Source: Bacteroidota bacterium
GTDB taxonomy: Bacteria; Bacteroidota; Bacteroidia; Chitinophagales; Chitinophagaceae
Length of the DNA: 64,000 nt
Direction: 5' to 3'
Assembly (NCBI GenBank): GCA_018267545.1
Contig: JAFDYG010000115.1
Location: 1-64,000, forward strand
The translations under genes were made by a program, and so were the position numbers. The stretch's first letter is position 1. Every line of letters begins with the position of its first letter. Positions 61,618 to 64,000 of this stretch are shown here, piece after piece. The notes beneath the pieces were generated by a model. That model was not told the origin of the DNA and did no database searches. It saw nothing but the letters and a program-made list of their open reading frames with translations.

Positions 61618-63171
61618 ATGAGAAAGAATTCGATAAAGAGGATCAACCTGGGTGCGGCGTCACCATCACGTCGGAATTTTCTGAAAAAGACTTCTGCTGC
61701 AGCGGTCGCGATGGCCGCCTCTCCTCTTGCTTTTGCAGGGAGTGGAAGCGCCGGCGGCGGCTCGTCCGAAAAAACCATCGGCATCCAGATCGGCGCCGCC
61801 TCCTTTTATGACGAAGGAGTCGACAAGGTGCTCGACATCGTCCAGACAAAGGGCGCGATCAATACGATCTTTCTCACTACCTTTTGTTATGACCGCGGTC
61901 TCAACGGCCGCCAGATGCCGGGACACCCTTTTCCCGACCATGGCCCGGCCCAATCGGACGAGAAATTCTACCACGGCGGCAACTACGCCACTCCCCACGC
62001 AAAATACTATACGCATACGGCTATCAAGGGGGACAAGATGAAAGCGCCCGACTACGGCAATTCCGATATCCTGCAGAAGGTAATCCCTGCCGCAAGAAAG
62101 AGGGGCATCAAAATATTCGCGTCGGTGCTCGACAGCTTCGACTACCCCGATGACGTTCGGAAGAATATCTCCAGTTATATGGAGGTCGATCTCGCCGGCA
62201 ACAAAGGACAGGCGATGTGCTTTTACAAACCGGACGTGAAGGAGTTCTGGAAGGCGGTGGTCACGGACCTTACCTCTTCCTACGACCTCGACGGCATCCT
62301 GTTCTTCAACGAACGCAACGGCCCCCTGACCAATACCATCGGCGCCAATTTCGACGTGGGCTTCCACGCCTCTCGGATCACCTGTTTCTGCGACGATCAC
62401 AAGCGGGCCGCGGCGGCAAGAAATATCGACTTCGAGCGCGTAAAAGAAGGGTATCGCCGCCTGGACAAGCTCGTTCAGCAGTCGCTGAAAGACGTTCGCC
62501 CCACCGATGGCTACTATGTAGAGTTCCAGCGCCTGATCCTCAGCTACCCCGAGCTGGTGGCTTATCACCAGATCTTCGATCACGGCAAGCACGAGATTCT
62601 GAAGGACGTCAGGGACGCGGTAAAAGCGGTGAATAGCAAGCTGCAGGTTGGATTTCACATCGAGCACGAGAACTCTTTCAATCCGTTCTTCAGGGCTACC
62701 CGGGATTATGAAGACCTGGCTTCGAGGGCGGATTTTCTAAAAATAGTCGCTTACAACAATGCCGGTGGCGAACGATATGCCAGCTTTATCCGGACCATCG
62801 GCTCCACGATGTTCCGCGACGTTCCCCTCGAGGAGCTGATGCGCTTCAACAACCACCTGCTCAACTATGGCAACGAGCCCTCGCTCGAGCAGCTCCCGGA
62901 GGCCGGGCTTTCGGCGGACTATGTCTACCGGGAAACACGCCGCGCAATCGACGGGACAAAAGGAAAGTGCAGGGTCCTTACCGGCATCGACATGAACATC
63001 CCTATAAAAAAGACAAGCCGTTTCGCTTCTCCCGACGACACGTACAAGGCTACCCAGGCGGCAATGAAAGCCGGCGGTGATGGAGTCATCCTGTCGAGAA
63101 AATATTCCGAGATGATGCTGGGCAACCTCGAGGCGGCCGGCCGTGCTATCCGGGAAGGGTTGAAAGCTTAA
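61618..63171 (+). CDS. Unrecognised TIM-barrel-like protein, Tat-exported paralog B
   Basis: Protein of 517 residues. The N terminus has a twin-arginine signal, SPSRRNFLKKTSAAAVAMAA (about 16-35). The mature part repeats the family motifs: IGIQIGAASFYDEGVDKVLD, GGNYATPHAKYY, LDGILFFNERNGP, ITCFCDDHKRAA, FHIEHENSFNPFFRATRDY and GVILSRKYSEMMLGNLEAAG. The Glu in FNERNGP and the Glu in the HIEHENSFNP block are candidate catalytic residues. Tat export implies folding, often with a cofactor or metal, before export. It is 10 bp after paralog A in the SusCD operon, so it probably processes the imported glycan in the periplasm. Confidence 0.7.
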   Translation: MRKNSIKRINLGAASPSRRNFLKKTSAAAVAMAASPLAFAGSGSAGGGSSEKTIGIQIGAASFYDEGVDKVLDIVQTKGAINTIFLTTFCYDRGLNGRQMPGHPFPDHGPAQSDEKFYHGGNYATPHAKYYTHTAIKGDKMKAPDYGNSDILQKVIPAARKRGIKIFASVLDSFDYPDDVRKNISSYMEVDLAGNKGQAMCFYKPDVKEFWKAVVTDLTSSYDLDGILFFNERNGPLTNTIGANFDVGFHASRITCFCDDHKRAAAARNIDFERVKEGYRRLDKLVQQSLKDVRPTDGYYVEFQRLILSYPELVAYHQIFDHGKHEILKDVRDAVKAVNSKLQVGFHIEHENSFNPFFRATRDYEDLASRADFLKIVAYNNAGGERYASFIRTIGSTMFRDVPLEELMRFNNHLLNYGNEPSLEQLPEAGLSADYVYRETRRAIDGTKGKCRVLTGIDMNIPIKKTSRFASPDDTYKATQAAMKAGGDGVILSRKYSEMMLGNLEAAGRAIREGLKA

Positions 63172-63183
63172 ACTATCCAAAGC

Positions 63184-64000
63184 ATGAAAAAAATATATAC
63201 TGGGGCAGCCAATCCATCGCGCAGAAAATTCATCAAGAGCGGCGGCGCGCTGGCCGCGGCGATAGCCGTGGCTCCAGTTGCGACCCTGGCATCGAAGGAC
63301 AGCCCGGAAAAGCTGATCGGCATCCAGCTGGGCGCAGCCTCTTTTATGGACGAAGGGGTAGAGCAGGTCCTTGACCTCCTTCAGGAGCGCGCAGGGGTGA
63401 ACACGATTTTTATGAGCACGTTCTGCTATGACCGCGGTCTCAACGGGCGGCAGATCCCGGGTTATCCCTTCCCGGACCATGGCCCGAAGGAATCGGATGA
63501 GGGTACCTATCACGGCGGCTTTTACGCTACGCCGCACGCTAAATTCTATGAGAAAACCGCGATCAAAGGGGATAAGATGACGGCCCCCGACTTTGGCGGC
63601 GTAGACGTGCTGGCTCGTGTGCTGCCCGTTGCCAAGAAGAAGGGCATCAAGGTTTTTGCATCGGTGCTGGATACATTCGAATATCCCGCAGACGTCCTCG
63701 AATCACAGCTCAAGGATTTCGTGGAGGTCGACCTGCAGGGGCAGCGGAAAAAGACCATTTGTTTCTTCCGGCCCGACGTCCGGGAGTTCTGGAAGGCGGT
63801 GGTCACAGACCTTGCTTCTTCCTACGATCTGGACGGGATCATGTTCTTCAATGAACGAAATGGCCCGTTGATCAATGCCGTCGGCGCCACGCATGCCGAA
63901 AGCTTTTCGTCCGCACACATCACCTGTTTCTGTGAAGATCATAAAAGGGCGGCGGCCGAAAGAGGCATCGATTTCGAGAGGGCAAAAGAAGGGTTTCATA
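63184..64000 (+). CDS. Unrecognised TIM-barrel-like protein, Tat-exported paralog C, partial
   Basis: Third member of the family, starting at ATG 63184 and open to the right edge (272 codons visible). A Tat signal is present: NPSRRKFIKSGGALAAAIAV (about 10-29). The same motifs follow: IGIQLGAASFMDEGVEQVLD, YDRGLNGRQIPGYPFPDHGP, GGFYATPHAKFY, LDGIMFFNERNGP and ITCFCEDHKRAA. It lies 12 bp after paralog B. It is closer to B than to A by eye, so it probably arose by duplication of B. Confidence 0.7.
   Translation, partial: MKKIYTGAANPSRRKFIKSGGALAAAIAVAPVATLASKDSPEKLIGIQLGAASFMDEGVEQVLDLLQERAGVNTIFMSTFCYDRGLNGRQIPGYPFPDHGPKESDEGTYHGGFYATPHAKFYEKTAIKGDKMTAPDFGGVDVLARVLPVAKKKGIKVFASVLDTFEYPADVLESQLKDFVEVDLQGQRKKTICFFRPDVREFWKAVVTDLASSYDLDGIMFFNERNGPLINAVGATHAESFSSAHITCFCEDHKRAAAERGIDFERAKEGFH

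Noticed and set aside
60150-62667. Antisense ORFs of 317 and 333 codons opposite TIM-barrel paralogs A and B
   Set aside because: They mirror each other only because the sense genes are paralogs. No signal peptide, domain or start context supports them.
1-64000. CRISPR arrays, tRNA, rRNA, insertion sequences
   Set aside because: I looked for regularly spaced direct repeats, cloverleaf-like segments and transposase motifs and found none that could be supported.

Overview
The window looks like the chromosome of a free-living, polysaccharide-degrading member of the Bacteroidota, most likely in or near the Chitinophagaceae (inference from gene content; no 16S rRNA is present). The main evidence is three complete SusC/SusD pairs beside glycoside hydrolases, an ECF sigma/FecR pair, Bacteroidota-type promoters (TAnnTTTG at -7) and a RagB/SusD, DUF4142, DUF1080 and DUF4974-type repertoire. 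No tRNA, rRNA, CRISPR array, integrase or transposase was seen.

Layout. (1) 0.1-19.4 kb is mixed housekeeping and accessory sequence: an ECF sigma/FecR pair, a methyltransferase, a DUF4142 lipoprotein, two small Cys-rich secreted proteins, a DUF1080 hydrolase, a two-gene module resembling an ADP-ribosyltransferase-fold toxin with a 59-residue partner, two SDR/AraC modules, an OmpA-like lipoprotein, two paralogous NlpE-like proteins, a PEBP protein, an alpha/beta hydrolase, a GT-C glycosyltransferase, a DUF6055-like metalloprotease and an isolated relaxase/MobC pair with a possible oriT. (2) 19.6-35.3 kb is PUL 1, one tight + strand operon: SusC, SusD, a GH28-like enzyme, a 1560-residue protein joining a clan GH-A domain to a GH92 domain, an AraC regulator, an (alpha/alpha)6 glycosidase, a TIM-barrel isomerase-like protein and a PhyH oxygenase. 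(3) 35.3-47.2 kb is PUL 2: a hybrid-two-component-like sensor and regulator on the - strand, divergent from SusC, SusD, two GH43 enzymes and a GH5-like enzyme, which suggests arabinan or arabinoxylan side chains. (4) 47.2-55.2 kb is a - strand catabolic operon (GH36 alpha-galactosidase, periplasmic amidohydrolase, class II aldolase, PfkB kinase, AgaS-type SIS protein) with a divergent DeoR-family regulator and an EamA transporter. (5) 55.6-64 kb is PUL 3: SusC, SusD and three tandem members of an unrecognised TIM-barrel-like family, two with Tat signals and one without; the last runs off the window.

How the parts fit. Each SusCD pair should import oligosaccharides cut by neighbouring lipoprotein or periplasmic hydrolases. 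The AgaS-kinase-aldolase set matches the tagatose-6-phosphate route by which galactose- or galactosamine-derived sugars become triose phosphates. CTTTC/GAAAG repeats spaced by two or three helical turns at the agaS/deoR, eamA and susC promoters suggest that the DeoR protein ties regions 4 and 5 into one regulon.

The points most worth a second look are the triplicated TIM-barrel family, the GH-A/GH92 fusion, the sensor/regulator pair separated by one in-frame TAA, three TTTTATCGCCA elements beside that system, the putative ADP-ribosyltransferase-fold toxin pair, and a possible small RNA upstream of the third susC.
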